This document shows, piece after piece, positions 33,450 to 41,930 of a DNA stretch of 64,000 nucleotides. Source of the DNA: Hyphomicrobiaceae bacterium (GTDB lineage Bacteria; Pseudomonadota; Alphaproteobacteria; Rhizobiales; Hyphomicrobiaceae); the NCBI GenBank assembly GCA_022842785.1, contig JALHOW010000001.1, positions 310,001 to 374,000 on the forward strand, in the 5' to 3' direction. Each line of letters opens with the position of its first letter. The first letter of the stretch is position 1. Under the pieces are notes generated by a model. That model saw only the letters and a list, made by a program, of their open reading frames with translations, had not been told where the DNA came from and did no database searches. Position numbers and translations under genes: made by a program.

Positions 33450-34733
33450 TCACCGCACGGCAAAGGGCGACTGGTACGGTCGGCCATACGCGACACCGGC
33501 GACGATCGCACCGGCCGGCTTGATATGGATCTTGCCCTCGCGCGTGTTATTGCGCGTATCGACAAAGCTCACCGGCCCCTCGACCACCTCGAGTAGCGAA
33601 ACATCGCCGGGAGCGCCCACTTGGAGCGTGCCGGCCTTCGGCAACTTGTTGATGACCTTGGCCGGCGTCGCCGTTGCCATGGTGACGACCTGCTCCAGCG
33701 TGTAGCCGAGATTCATGAACTTGCTCATGACCCACGTGAGGTAGGGCATACCCGGCGTATTGCCGCTGAAGACATGGATATCGGACGAGATCACGTCGGG
33801 CCCGGCACCGCTGGCGATCGCGACTTCCGCGACTGTGTAATCGAACGAGCCACCGCCGTGTCCGACATCGAACACCACGCCCCGCTTCTTGGCTTCGGCG
33901 GCCGCCGGCAGCAGCTTGCCGTCCTGCACGATGTTGGTGAACTGATTGGCGATGTTCGGCGCGCCGCTATAGGCGTGCGTCAGGACGTCTCCGGCACGCA
34001 GCAAGTCGAGGATCTGGGACATCAGCGCTGGCGTCTCGACGCCGCCGATATGGCACATCACCTTCGCACCGGTTCCCGCGCGCTCGCACGCCAGGATTGC
34101 TCTCTTCAGTGGCTCGAGGCCGTGCTTGGCGATGACGTTTTCGCTCATGCGCACCTTGGCGCCGAGAACGAAGTCGGAATTCTCGGCGATCGTACGTGCG
34201 GCCGCGTCGACCTGCGCAAAATCGATATTGTATAGTTCGGGGACGGGAAATCCGGTGAGACCGTGGTTCGCGATATGCACGAAGGCATACAGGCGCGCAC
34301 GCGTCGCCGGAACGATGAAGCGCCTGAAGGCCGCGATGTTGTTGGCGCCGGCATCTCCCGCCGAGACCAGCGTCGTCGTCGCTTGGTTTGCGACCAGTTC
34401 GTCGGCAGGTATGCCTATAGCCGAGCCGTAGGGAAATACATGCGCGTGAAGATCGATGAGCCCCGGCACAGCAAGTTTGCCGGTCGCAGTGAGCGTTCGG
34501 TTCGATCGCGCGGCCGGAATATCCTCGGCGAGGGCTTCGATGAGCCCATAGCGGATGCCGATGTCGCGCTTCCCGCGAAGTCCCTGGCTCGGGTCGAGGA
34601 CATCCGCCCCCTTGATGAGTAGATCGAATTTGTCGTTGGGGCCCATGGCTGCGCTTACGAGGCCAGATCCGGCAGATAGAGTCGCAACCGCGCCTGCACC
34701 CAACAGTGCAGCGCGCCGTGAAATCTTGTCCAT
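33450..34733 (-). CDS. Tat-exported amidohydrolase/deacetylase family metallohydrolase
   Basis: A 427-residue TIM-barrel metal-dependent hydrolase with a twin-arginine-like signal (MDKISRRAALLGAGAVATLS). Catalytic features in order are PGLIDLHAHVFPYG (metal His pair), GAKVRMSENVI (Lys expected to be carbamylated), VMCHIGGVE, LTHAYSGAPN and the Asp region DVISSDIHVFS. These match the amidohydrolase/deacetylase group related to dihydroorotases and D-aminoacylases. Export to the periplasm is unusual for the superfamily. The substrate is unknown. It sits between the metal-efflux operon and a flavin-reductase-like gene and may belong with the uptake cluster to its right. Confidence 0.85.
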   Translation of the reverse strand: MDKISRRAALLGAGAVATLSAGSGLVSAAMGPNDKFDLLIKGADVLDPSQGLRGKRDIGIRYGLIEALAEDIPAARSNRTLTATGKLAVPGLIDLHAHVFPYGSAIGIPADELVANQATTTLVSAGDAGANNIAAFRRFIVPATRARLYAFVHIANHGLTGFPVPELYNIDFAQVDAAARTIAENSDFVLGAKVRMSENVIAKHGLEPLKRAILACERAGTGAKVMCHIGGVETPALMSQILDLLRAGDVLTHAYSGAPNIANQFTNIVQDGKLLPAAAEAKKRGVVFDVGHGGGSFDYTVAEVAIASGAGPDVISSDIHVFSGNTPGMPYLTWVMSKFMNLGYTLEQVVTMATATPAKVINKLPKAGTLQVGAPGDVSLLEVVEGPVSFVDTRNNTREGKIHIKPAGAIVAGVAYGRPYQSPFAVR

Positions 34734-34969
34734 GGCGTCAACTCCCTGATAGCCGTTGGTTCAATCCAACTTGGCGAGGGACATGCTGCGCCCCAATCGC
34801 ACCGACAACAAGGCGATTTGTCCGTGGCTATCAACGACGCGAAAATGTAGTTCCGAACATCTGCTCTTGCCGGCGCAAAACCGGTTCGCGGTCAAAGCGC
34901 TGGAACGCGGCATCAATGCCGTGGGCGAAATACATTCCTATTCGTTATGCGGGTCCAGCTTCTCGCACT

Positions 34970-35455
34970 TTAGCGAAGATCCACTTTGGCAACGTTGTCT
35001 TTGTAGCTCTCCTTGGGATCGGCGCCGAAAAGCAACTTGATGCCGGCGACGATGCTTGAGGCATCCAGCCATATCTCAGCTCGCTCGGGATCAAGTCGCA
35101 GGAGAGCCAGTTTTGGATCGGATTTGCCGCCTTCAAACCACGCGGCGACATAGCGGTTCCACAACTTGTCGATTGTCGCAGGATCGTTGTCGAGACTGAG
35201 CTTCCCGTGAAGGGTAGCGAAGAGGTCGTGGCCCTTCGAGGTGAAGGTTGCGATCGCTCGTTCGCCTTGCGGCAGCTTCTCGACTATCGAGTTGTCCTTG
35301 CTCGTGAAGAACCAAATTGGGCCACGAGGGCCTACAACCTGAGCTGTCATTGGGCGGGCGTGCCCGTCCTCCAATCCGTCCAGCCCGAGCATCATCGTCA
35401 TGTCGGACTGTAGAGAACTCCAGAATTTTGCTTCGAGCTCTTGTGGCGTCGGCAT
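34970..35455 (-). CDS. pyridoxamine 5'-phosphate oxidase-fold protein (general stress protein 26 type)
   Basis: A 161-residue FMN-binding split-barrel protein. It starts MPTPQELEAKFWSSLQSD. Features typical of the COG3871 group are the strand GLEDGHARPMTAQV, GPIWFFTSKDNSIVEKL near residue 50 and a C-terminal EIWLDASSIVAGIKLLFGADP. Members bind FMN or F420-like cofactors and are induced by stress; the reaction is mostly unknown. A 16-residue longer frame exists upstream but looks non-native. The 236 nt toward the amidohydrolase hold no recognised gene. Confidence 0.85.
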   Translation of the reverse strand: MPTPQELEAKFWSSLQSDMTMMLGLDGLEDGHARPMTAQVVGPRGPIWFFTSKDNSIVEKLPQGERAIATFTSKGHDLFATLHGKLSLDNDPATIDKLWNRYVAAWFEGGKSDPKLALLRLDPERAEIWLDASSIVAGIKLLFGADPKESYKDNVAKVDLR

Positions 35456-35644
35456 GGACCTGCTCCTGAGTTGCCCCTCAGGAACAACGGGCTTGCTTCT
35501 CACTAGTTCCTATCCGACTGCGACTGAATGCTGGTCGTAGCTTGCCCCGAAGCCAGTTGGCGAAGGTCTCCGGGCGGCACGGTGGCTTGGGTAGGACGGG
35601 CCTCTAGCCCGATCCCGCGTTCGCGATATGCCAACAAAACGAAG

Positions 35645-36487
35645 TCAGTCCTTGCCGCTCCAGTGCACGAGGTGCGCTTCAAGCGCGCGCACGATGCGAT
35701 CCAGCGTGTAGCCCATGATCGCCATGATGAGGACGCCCACAAGCACAATGTCGGTCGAGAGATACTCGGCGGCCGTCAGGGCCATCCAGGCGATGCCCTC
35801 CGAGGTCGCCGTCAGCTCTGCGCCGACCAGCATCGTCACGCCGATCGAGAGCGCCACGCGAATGCCGGTGAAGATGCCCGGCAGGCTCGCCGGAAGCACG
35901 ACGCGCCTGAAGACGGTGAGCGTGCTGGCACCCAAGGCTTGAGCGGCCTGAATCTTCTTCTGGCTCACGGAGCGCACGGCCTGCATCGCACTGATCACGA
36001 TGATCGGAAATACCGGCGCTGCGATCACGACAATCTTCGACAGATTACCGATGCCGAACCAGATGAGGAACAGCGGCAGGAGCGCGAGCTTCGGTACGGG
36101 GCGAATGGCCTGTATGGGCGGCTCGATGACAGCGCGAATGGGGCGGCTCATGCCGAGCAGCAGACCGAGCGGCACGCCGATCAGAATGCAGAACGAGAAT
36201 GCTGTCGCAAAACGATAGAAGCTGATGCCGACATGATGGGCGAGGCTGCGTCCCTGATAACCGTCTGCGAGCAATCTTTGGAAGGCTTCGAACACCGCGA
36301 CGGGTGATGGGAGAAATAGCGGCTTGATAAAGGGCTCCCATAGACCCGAACCCGTCAAGCCCACCCAGATGCCGAAAAGGACTAGGAAGGTTACCGCTGT
36401 GAGCCATCGGTCACGGCGATCCGCGCGGCGCTCGAGCGTCGCTTCGTCCAGGCCGCCGATCTGCTCCAATGCCTTCGAATGCGCCAT
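35645..36487 (-). CDS. ABC transporter permease, nitrate/sulfonate/taurine type (SsuC/TauC)
   Basis: A 280-residue permease with about six membrane segments. The EAA loop is IQAAQALGASTLTVFRRVVLPASLPGIFTG near residues 180-210, which is the classic SsuC/TauC form (A-A-x-x-L-G-A). Segments such as FLVLFGIWVGLTGSGL are near the N-terminus and VPLGLLLGMSRPI near 115. The ATG overlaps the ATPase stop by one base (TGATG), giving coupled translation. It is the last gene of this importer operon. Confidence 0.9.
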   Translation of the reverse strand: MAHSKALEQIGGLDEATLERRADRRDRWLTAVTFLVLFGIWVGLTGSGLWEPFIKPLFLPSPVAVFEAFQRLLADGYQGRSLAHHVGISFYRFATAFSFCILIGVPLGLLLGMSRPIRAVIEPPIQAIRPVPKLALLPLFLIWFGIGNLSKIVVIAAPVFPIIVISAMQAVRSVSQKKIQAAQALGASTLTVFRRVVLPASLPGIFTGIRVALSIGVTMLVGAELTATSEGIAWMALTAAEYLSTDIVLVGVLIMAIMGYTLDRIVRALEAHLVHWSGKD

Positions 36488-37320
36488 CAGACCGCGGCCT
36501 CCAGACTTTGTGCGCGCTGTGCCTCCGATCGTAGCAAGCCGACAATCTCGCGCTTTGCTGCCGTGAACTCGGGTGTGGCGGCGATGAGCGGATCAGTGCT
36601 CTCGCTGAAATGAGAGCGAAATGACGCTTTCACGCGCCCTGGACGAGCCGTCATGACCACGATGTGGGTTGCAAGAAACAGCGCCTCTTCGATCGAGTGC
36701 GTGATCCAGAGAATGGTCTTGCCCGTTCGCCGCCAGATGCTGCGAATCTCTTCCTGCAGCAGCTCTCGCGTCTGCTGATCCAGAGCCGCAAACGGCTCGT
36801 CCATGAGCAGGATTTCGGGATCATTGGCGAGTGCCCGCGCGATACCGACCCGCTGCTGCATGCCGCCGGACAGTTCGTACGGGTAGCGATCTGCGAACCC
36901 CGAGAGGCCGACCAGTTCGAGCAAGCCGCGGGCGTCGTGCCGCGCCTTCTCAGCCGGCACGCCGCAAGCGCGCGGCCCGAATGCAACATTCTCGACAACG
37001 CTCATCCAGTTGAATAGGGCGCCCTGCTGAAAGACGACACCGCGCTCGCGGCCCGGCTTCATGATGGCCCGGCCATCGATCAACGCGCGTCCCGTCGTCG
37101 GACGCTCAAATCCACCGACGATATTGAGGAGCGTGGTCTTGCCGCATCCGGATGGCCCGACGACGCAAAGGAAGTCGCTGGTCCTGACGCTGAGGTCGAG
37201 TGGAGCCAGCGCCTGGACGGCACTGGCTCCAGATCCGAAGCTCTTGCTGAGCTGCTCGACAACGAGTTTTGCCCCATCTCGGCGGTCCGGGCCATTGAGG
37301 TCAAACGGCTCAATTCTCAA
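36487..37320 (-). CDS. ABC transporter ATP-binding protein, nitrate/sulfonate/taurine type (SsuB/TauB)
   Basis: A 277-residue ATPase with Walker A GPSGCGKTTLLNIV near residue 55, Q-loop GVVFQQGALFNWMSV, signature LSGGMQQRVGIARALA near 150 and Walker B ILLMDEPFAALDQQTRE near 170. A switch His lies in LWITHSIEEALFLA. The Q-G-A-L-F-x-W sequence and WITHSI-x-EALFL are typical of TauB/SsuB ATPases. It lies 39 nt after the binding-protein gene and is coupled to the permease. Confidence 0.93.
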   Translation of the reverse strand: MRIEPFDLNGPDRRDGAKLVVEQLSKSFGSGASAVQALAPLDLSVRTSDFLCVVGPSGCGKTTLLNIVGGFERPTTGRALIDGRAIMKPGRERGVVFQQGALFNWMSVVENVAFGPRACGVPAEKARHDARGLLELVGLSGFADRYPYELSGGMQQRVGIARALANDPEILLMDEPFAALDQQTRELLQEEIRSIWRRTGKTILWITHSIEEALFLATHIVVMTARPGRVKASFRSHFSESTDPLIAATPEFTAAKREIVGLLRSEAQRAQSLEAAV

Positions 37321-37359
37321 CTTCCAGGCCTCCGATCAGGGATCGATACAAGCTTACGG

Positions 37360-38403
37360 TCAGACCATCTTCGCGAGAAATGTGCTGTCGATGAGCGGCC
37401 CGAAATCTGCCGGTACGTTCTTGATCTGATCGGCCTCTTTGAGGAATTCGGCCTGGGAGCGCGTAGCTTTCAGCATCCCTGAGTCTTTGGAACCGGGCTG
37501 CCCCATCCACTCGTTCGTCAGCTGCTCCTTCGGCGAGATCGTGTGTGTCGTCTTGATGATCGTGGAGACCGTCTCCTGCGGGATTTGCAGGAAGGGCGCC
37601 ATGACGTCGATCACGGATTGCGGATCGTTGCGATAGACGTTGTTGATCCGGTCGAGCTCCTTGAGATAGGCGAGAACGAGATCCGGGTGCTGCTTCTTGA
37701 AGGCATTGCGGCAGATGATGCCGTCGAAGATCACTGTACCTTTCGGGATCAGGTCGCCGCTCTCGAAGATGATCTTGCCACCATCCTTCACGAGGTTGCC
37801 GAGGATGGGATTCCAGATGTAGGCCGCATCGATATCCTTGCGTTGCCACGCAGCGACGAGTGCATCGGGACGGAGGTTGACGAGTGTCACATCCTTGGCA
37901 GTCAGGCCGACGGTTTTCATGGCCGACAGCAATGCGAAATGCACTGAGGTATTGAATGGGCAGCCGATGCGCTTGCCCTTGAGGTCCTTGAGTTCGGCGA
38001 TACCAGCGTCGGTACGCACCGCCAGGCACTCGCTCTCTTTCACGACCTTATGGACATAGACCATGGAGACATCGAGCCCGTTGCAGAACCCCACGATGAG
38101 CGGCGTTGAACCAATGTTGCAGAGATCCATGTTGTTGGCCGCCATGGCGGTCAGAATCTGAGGGCCGGCGCTGACGCCTTGGAATTCCACGGTCACGCTG
38201 GAGCCCATGGCCTTCTGCATGGACCCAATTGCCTTGGAGTAGTTCTGCTGATTGGCGGACGAAAAATGTCCGAGCATGGCTTTTGCCTGCTGCGCGCGTG
38301 CTGCCTGCGGCCAGCCGAGGAGGCCGGAGGCCATCGTCGCAATACCGAGGTTCGCGCCAAGAAGGCCAAGCTCACGCCGAGAGAAACCACTCTTTTCCGT
38401 CAT
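37360..38403 (-). CDS. ABC transporter solute-binding protein, taurine/sulfonate type (TauA/SsuA)
   Basis: A 347-residue periplasmic binding protein of the NMT1/TauA fold. The N-terminal signal (FSRRELGLLGANLGIATMA) has twin arginines and ends near residue 37. Family features are LTAMAANNMDLCNIGSTPLIVGFCNG near residue 90, IAELKDLKGKRIGCPFNTSVHFAL near 134 and NLRPDALVAAWQRKDIDAAYIWNPILG near 175. The TSVHFAL and AYIWNP segments resemble TauA. The ligand could be a sulfonate, an aromatic acid or a pyrimidine precursor; it is not determinable. The nearby IclR, PLP lyase and cyclase genes suggest a catabolic module. Confidence 0.9.
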   Translation of the reverse strand: MTEKSGFSRRELGLLGANLGIATMASGLLGWPQAARAQQAKAMLGHFSSANQQNYSKAIGSMQKAMGSSVTVEFQGVSAGPQILTAMAANNMDLCNIGSTPLIVGFCNGLDVSMVYVHKVVKESECLAVRTDAGIAELKDLKGKRIGCPFNTSVHFALLSAMKTVGLTAKDVTLVNLRPDALVAAWQRKDIDAAYIWNPILGNLVKDGGKIIFESGDLIPKGTVIFDGIICRNAFKKQHPDLVLAYLKELDRINNVYRNDPQSVIDVMAPFLQIPQETVSTIIKTTHTISPKEQLTNEWMGQPGSKDSGMLKATRSQAEFLKEADQIKNVPADFGPLIDSTFLAKMV

Positions 38404-38472
38404 CTATCGTCTCCATACGCTGATTGAGGCAGTCGAGATGTTCACGTGATTGGAGGAAGCTTGCGTTTGAAT

Positions 38473-39303
38473 TCAACCTCGCCCTCCGGAGGCCGAACGC
38501 GGAATGGTCGTGCGATCCAGCGAAAGCTGTGAGTTGGGAGAGAGGTCCTCCTCGATGCGCTGAGCCGTTGCTCGCAGTGCCGGGATGATCCTGTCGAGCC
38601 AGTTGCGCGTTACGCGATAGCTCGGAGCGGGCACGCACACGCCCGCAACGACCCGGCCATCGGGCCCATGAATGGGAACAGCGACGCCTGTAACGTCGGT
38701 CCGCCATCCGCCGCGATAGAGTGCGTAACCGCGCATACGGATGCGTCGCAGCTCCTTGAGGAGCGAGTCGCGATCGCCGATCGTTCCAGGCGCTCTTTTC
38801 TCGAGGATTGGAGGAAAGCGGGCGATGACTTCTTCATCGCTGAGAGCTGCGAGCAGAACGAGGCCCGTTGAAGTTGCGTGCGCAAAATTCCGATCGCCGA
38901 CACGCGCATGGACGCGCACGGGCTGCGGGCACTCGACGAGCTGGATGCACACCGTCTGCGTGCCGTCGAGCATTCCGATATCGGCGCCCTCGGATACATC
39001 CCGCACCAGTTGCGCAAGATGCGGCGCGCCTATGCGGCCGATCTCGAGAGGTCGCGCGCGGCTTCCGATTTCCCAAGCCTTGATGCCGATCACGTACGAC
39101 TGATCCGCAAGCCGCTCGACAAGGCCGCGACGCGTCAGCACCGCGAGCAGCTGGTGCACGTTCGACTTCGAGATTTCGAGCGCAGAAGCGATCTCGGTCA
39201 ACTTCATGGATCGGCGGTGCGCTCCAAGGCATTCGAGCACGTCGAGCCCGCTGCTCAGGCTCGAACGGCGCTTGTTCTCTTTTGTCGAACCAATGTTTTT
39301 CAT
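38473..39303 (-). CDS. IclR family transcriptional regulator
   Basis: A 276-residue regulator. The winged helix-turn-helix is SGLDVLECLGAHRRSMKLTEIASALEISKSNVHQLLAVLTRRGLVE (residues 18-63), and the effector domain follows (IGAPHLAQLVRDVSEGADIG to YRGGWRTDVTGVAVPIHGPDG). The R/G-W-R-T-D-V-TGVAVP segment is characteristic. It is divergent from the PLP lyase gene. An inverted repeat at 39302-39340 overlaps its start codon and is a candidate operator for both genes. It probably controls the lyase and the nearby importer in response to a small acid or aromatic ligand (inference). Confidence 0.92.
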   Translation of the reverse strand: MKNIGSTKENKRRSSLSSGLDVLECLGAHRRSMKLTEIASALEISKSNVHQLLAVLTRRGLVERLADQSYVIGIKAWEIGSRARPLEIGRIGAPHLAQLVRDVSEGADIGMLDGTQTVCIQLVECPQPVRVHARVGDRNFAHATSTGLVLLAALSDEEVIARFPPILEKRAPGTIGDRDSLLKELRRIRMRGYALYRGGWRTDVTGVAVPIHGPDGRVVAGVCVPAPSYRVTRNWLDRIIPALRATAQRIEEDLSPNSQLSLDRTTIPRSASGGRG

Positions 39304-39340
39304 TGACGGACGTTAAGTCAGAATGATTGTTTCCGTCAAT
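39302..39340. promoter_or_regulatory. inverted repeat in the IclR/lyase control region
   Basis: ATTGACGGA (39302-39310) and TCCGTCAAT (39332-39340) are exact reverse complements with a 21-base spacer. The left arm overlaps the IclR start codon. Placement between divergent genes fits an operator bound by the IclR product. It also argues that the lyase starts downstream at 39371 rather than inside the repeat at 39323. Confidence 0.55.
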
Positions 39341-39370
39341 CCCAACGCCTGCACAAGGATCCGGCTCCCC

Positions 39371-40618
39371 ATGCGCAAAGAACTGCCGCTCAACGGACGG
39401 TCGAAGGAAGCCCTCCTCGACGAAATGCGCGCCATGAAGTCAGGTGACACGGACTGGCAGCGCGGTCGCTCGCCGCTGTTCGTGTTCAAGGCGACCGAGG
39501 GGCTCTACGAGGCAAACCGCGCCGCATTCTTCGAGTTCTTCACCGAGAATGCGCTCGGCGGTCGTCGCGCTTTCCCGAGTGTGAAGCGCATGGAGGACGA
39601 GGTCGTGGAGATGGCGTTGAGCCTCTTCAACGCGCCGGCCGATGCGCGTGGCTTCATGACGACCGGCGGCACGGAAAGCATCGTCCAGGCCATCCAGACC
39701 TGCCGTGATTGGACCCGAAAGCAGCGAAAGGAGCCGAAGCTGCGCGGCAATATCGTGGCTGCCGAGTCCGTGCATCCGGCTTTCAACAAGGGCGCGAAGC
39801 TGATGGATCTGGAGGTTCGGCGTGCGCCCGTTGGGCCGGATTTCCGCGCGGATCCGGCAGCGATCGAGGCTCTCATCGACGATGAGACGATCATGATCGT
39901 CGGCTCGGCGCCCTGCTTCCCCTATGGCGTCATCGACCCGATCGAAGCTCTTGGCGCCCTCGCGGAGCGCCGCGGCGTGTGGCTCCACGTGGATGCCTGC
40001 GTCGGCGGATATCTTGCGCCCTTCGCAAAGATGATCGGCCGCGACATTCCGACGTTCGACTTTACGGTGCCCGGCGTTAGCTCGATATCAGCCGACCTGC
40101 ACAAGTTCGGTTTTGCGCCAAAGCCCGCATCCACCGTCTTCTATCGCACGCCGGACAAAGCTGCGCACAACGACTTCGACTTCAGTGACTGGCCGAACGG
40201 CCGCTTTCTGACTTCAACGATTGTGGGCACGCGCCCTGCCGGCGGTGTCGCCGCGGCCTGGGCGACCTTCGAGTTTCTCGGTGTCGAAGGATACAAGCAG
40301 ATCGCGCGCGACCTGCTGTCGTTCATCGATACGTACAAGCAGCGCATTCAGGCAATCGATGGCCTAGAAATCATCGGTAATCCGCATCTGTCGATTGTCG
40401 CCTATGGATCGGAGGCGTTCGATGTGTTCCGCGTCGCCGAGATCATGCAGGCGAAAGGATGGCTGCCCGGGCTCGTTCAGAAGCCAAAGGGAATTCACCG
40501 TATGATGTCGATGGTGCACGCAGTGTCGGTCGATGACTACATCGCCGATGTGCAGGCAGCGGTTAAGACCGTGCGCGCCGAGAGCGGCGGCAATACAAAG
40601 CTCAAGGCGACTTACTGA
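39371..40618 (+). CDS. PLP-dependent group II decarboxylase-superfamily lyase (sphingosine-1-phosphate lyase-like)
   Basis: A 415-residue fold-type I PLP enzyme. Features in order are GFMTTGGTESIVQAIQTCRDW (PLP phosphate and ring contact), WLHVDACVGGYLAPF (the Asp that pairs with the PLP nitrogen) and SISADLHKFGFAPKPASTVFY, where the Lys after His forms the Schiff base. LTSTIVGTRPAGGVAAAWA follows. These match the S1P-lyase/DPL1 and glutamate-decarboxylase superfamily. ATG 39371 with AAGGAT upstream is preferred; a frame from 39323 would add 16 residues overlapping the dyad. Bacterial relatives may act on phosphorylated amino alcohols or amino acids; the substrate is unknown. IclR control is likely. 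Confidence 0.88.
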   Translation: MRKELPLNGRSKEALLDEMRAMKSGDTDWQRGRSPLFVFKATEGLYEANRAAFFEFFTENALGGRRAFPSVKRMEDEVVEMALSLFNAPADARGFMTTGGTESIVQAIQTCRDWTRKQRKEPKLRGNIVAAESVHPAFNKGAKLMDLEVRRAPVGPDFRADPAAIEALIDDETIMIVGSAPCFPYGVIDPIEALGALAERRGVWLHVDACVGGYLAPFAKMIGRDIPTFDFTVPGVSSISADLHKFGFAPKPASTVFYRTPDKAAHNDFDFSDWPNGRFLTSTIVGTRPAGGVAAAWATFEFLGVEGYKQIARDLLSFIDTYKQRIQAIDGLEIIGNPHLSIVAYGSEAFDVFRVAEIMQAKGWLPGLVQKPKGIHRMMSMVHAVSVDDYIADVQAAVKTVRAESGGNTKLKATY

Positions 40619-40657
40619 GGAAGCACAGCCTGCGCTCCAGTCAAAGCATCTGGGGCG

Positions 40658-41350
40658 TCAGGCATCCAGCATCGCAACTGCGCGTATAGGGCTCGCTGTA
40701 CCGCCGCGAATGCGCAGCGGGAAAGCGATGAACTTGAAACGACCCTTTCCGACGACGGCCTCCAAGTTCCATAAGCACTCGATGTGCGTTATGCCGCGCT
40801 CGGCGCAGGCGAGGTGAGCTTTGAAGTTCGCCTCGCCTTGCGGAGCTGGGCTGACGGCCTCGACGCCGAACATGAGAATGCCGTGGTCGGCGAGCCAGTG
40901 CACGCTATCCACATGCAGGCCGGGGAAGTCGGTCGAATAGCCGGGCGATCCGAACAGCCGCGCATTGACACCCATATTGATCAGAACGGTGTCGCGCTTC
41001 TTGATGGCCTGCCCACTCGCCGCCAGTGCCGCCTTCATTTCCGCGACTGTGATTTCATGCTTCAACGGGACATGACTCAAATCGAGGCAAATGGCTTCCG
41101 TGAAAAAGTCTTCCAGCGGCAACTGGTCGATGGAAGGAGATTCGGGATCGGGATTGAAATGCGAAGGTGCGTCGACATGCGTGCCGGCGTGGTCGCTCAT
41201 CGAGAGAAACAGCGCCTTCGAACTGAAGCGTGTGTTACCCGCGATCTTCACCTCGTCATGATCGTACCACGTCGCGATCGCGATCGGCGGATGAGAGGGA
41301 TGCGCTGGAGTGCGGTGATAGAGTTCGCGACTCAAGTCGATCAGCTTCAT
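40658..41350 (-). CDS. cyclase family protein (kynurenine formamidase-like metal hydrolase)
   Basis: A 230-residue protein beginning MKLIDLSRELYHRTPAHPSH, the standard start of the cyclase/KynB family. The metal motif HAGTHVDAPSHFNPD (H-x-G-T-H-x-D-x-P-x-H-F) is near residue 55, with further conserved VLINMGVNARL and GLHVDSVHWLADHGI. A longer frame reaches 41425 but lacks family character. Relatives hydrolyse N-formylkynurenine, isatin or similar amides. Convergent with the lyase gene, 39 nt away. The neighbouring molybdenum hydroxylase raises the possibility of N-heteroaromatic breakdown, which is inference. Confidence 0.9.
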   Translation of the reverse strand: MKLIDLSRELYHRTPAHPSHPPIAIATWYDHDEVKIAGNTRFSSKALFLSMSDHAGTHVDAPSHFNPDPESPSIDQLPLEDFFTEAICLDLSHVPLKHEITVAEMKAALAASGQAIKKRDTVLINMGVNARLFGSPGYSTDFPGLHVDSVHWLADHGILMFGVEAVSPAPQGEANFKAHLACAERGITHIECLWNLEAVVGKGRFKFIAFPLRIRGGTASPIRAVAMLDA

Positions 41351-41456
41351 GGCGCAACTCCGAGGCCTGCATGTGGGGGGCAATCTAACATGGTCGCTCG
41401 CCATAAACGGGCTCAAAATGCGCAATCGAAGGGCCCAAGTGCATGGAGATCAATGA

Positions 41457-41858
41457 ATGACGACGCCCTCACTGGTTGGAACTTGGGCATTGGTCCGGGG
41501 AACCTGTACCGCGGCCGATGGCACACCTCGGCCAACGCCGTACGGCCCCATGGGCATGGGGCGCGTTTCATTCACCGAGGATGGCCGGATGGTTGCGGTC
41601 GTTTGCGACAGCCGACCTGAACTCCCAGCAGGTTCAGCGCGCGAGTACAACTCATACTGCGGCACGTACACATTTGATGGCCACCGCCTCGTGACCAAGG
41701 TGTTTGCCAATTCCGATACAAGTCGATTGAGCGCGGACCAGGTGCGCGACATTCGCTTTGAAGGGAAGTACCTCGTGATGCGCCCGCCGGCGCGTCTGAT
41801 GCCGGCTGGATCCTCGGAGCAACGAGAAATCTGGTGGGAGAAGATCGCGGACGTATAG
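41457..41858 (+). CDS. lipocalin-like domain protein
   Basis: A 133-residue protein that fits the lipocalin-like (Lipocalin_5) domain: LVGTWALVRGTCTAADGTPRPTPYGPMGMGRVSFTEDGRM at the start, with the G-x-W opening. A middle EYNSYCGTYTFDGHRLVTKVF and a final REIWWEKI close the small barrel. No signal peptide is seen. These proteins often accompany catabolic or polyketide genes and may bind small hydrophobic ligands. It lies between the cyclase (divergent) and the molybdenum hydroxylase (convergent). Confidence 0.85.
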   Translation: MTTPSLVGTWALVRGTCTAADGTPRPTPYGPMGMGRVSFTEDGRMVAVVCDSRPELPAGSAREYNSYCGTYTFDGHRLVTKVFANSDTSRLSADQVRDIRFEGKYLVMRPPARLMPAGSSEQREIWWEKIADV

Positions 41859-41890
41859 TCGGGCGATGGCTTGCTCCGACCAGTCGGTAT

Positions 41891-41920
41891 TCCGAAGGCG
41901 AGGAAAACCTCGCCTTCGGA
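41891..41920. terminator. perfect hairpin between convergent genes
   Basis: TCCGAAGGCGAGG and CCTCGCCTTCGGA make a 13-bp perfect stem with an AAAA loop between the ends of the lipocalin-like gene and the molybdenum hydroxylase gene. There is no T-tract on either strand. A bidirectional terminator or end-protecting hairpin is likely. Confidence 0.6.
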
Positions 41921-41930
41921 CGTGCAGGCT

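Noticed and set aside
34734-34969. A small gene in the gap between the amidohydrolase and the flavin-type gene
   Set aside because: Frames crossing the gap share no motif with known proteins and overlap the neighbours in antisense; nothing supports translation.
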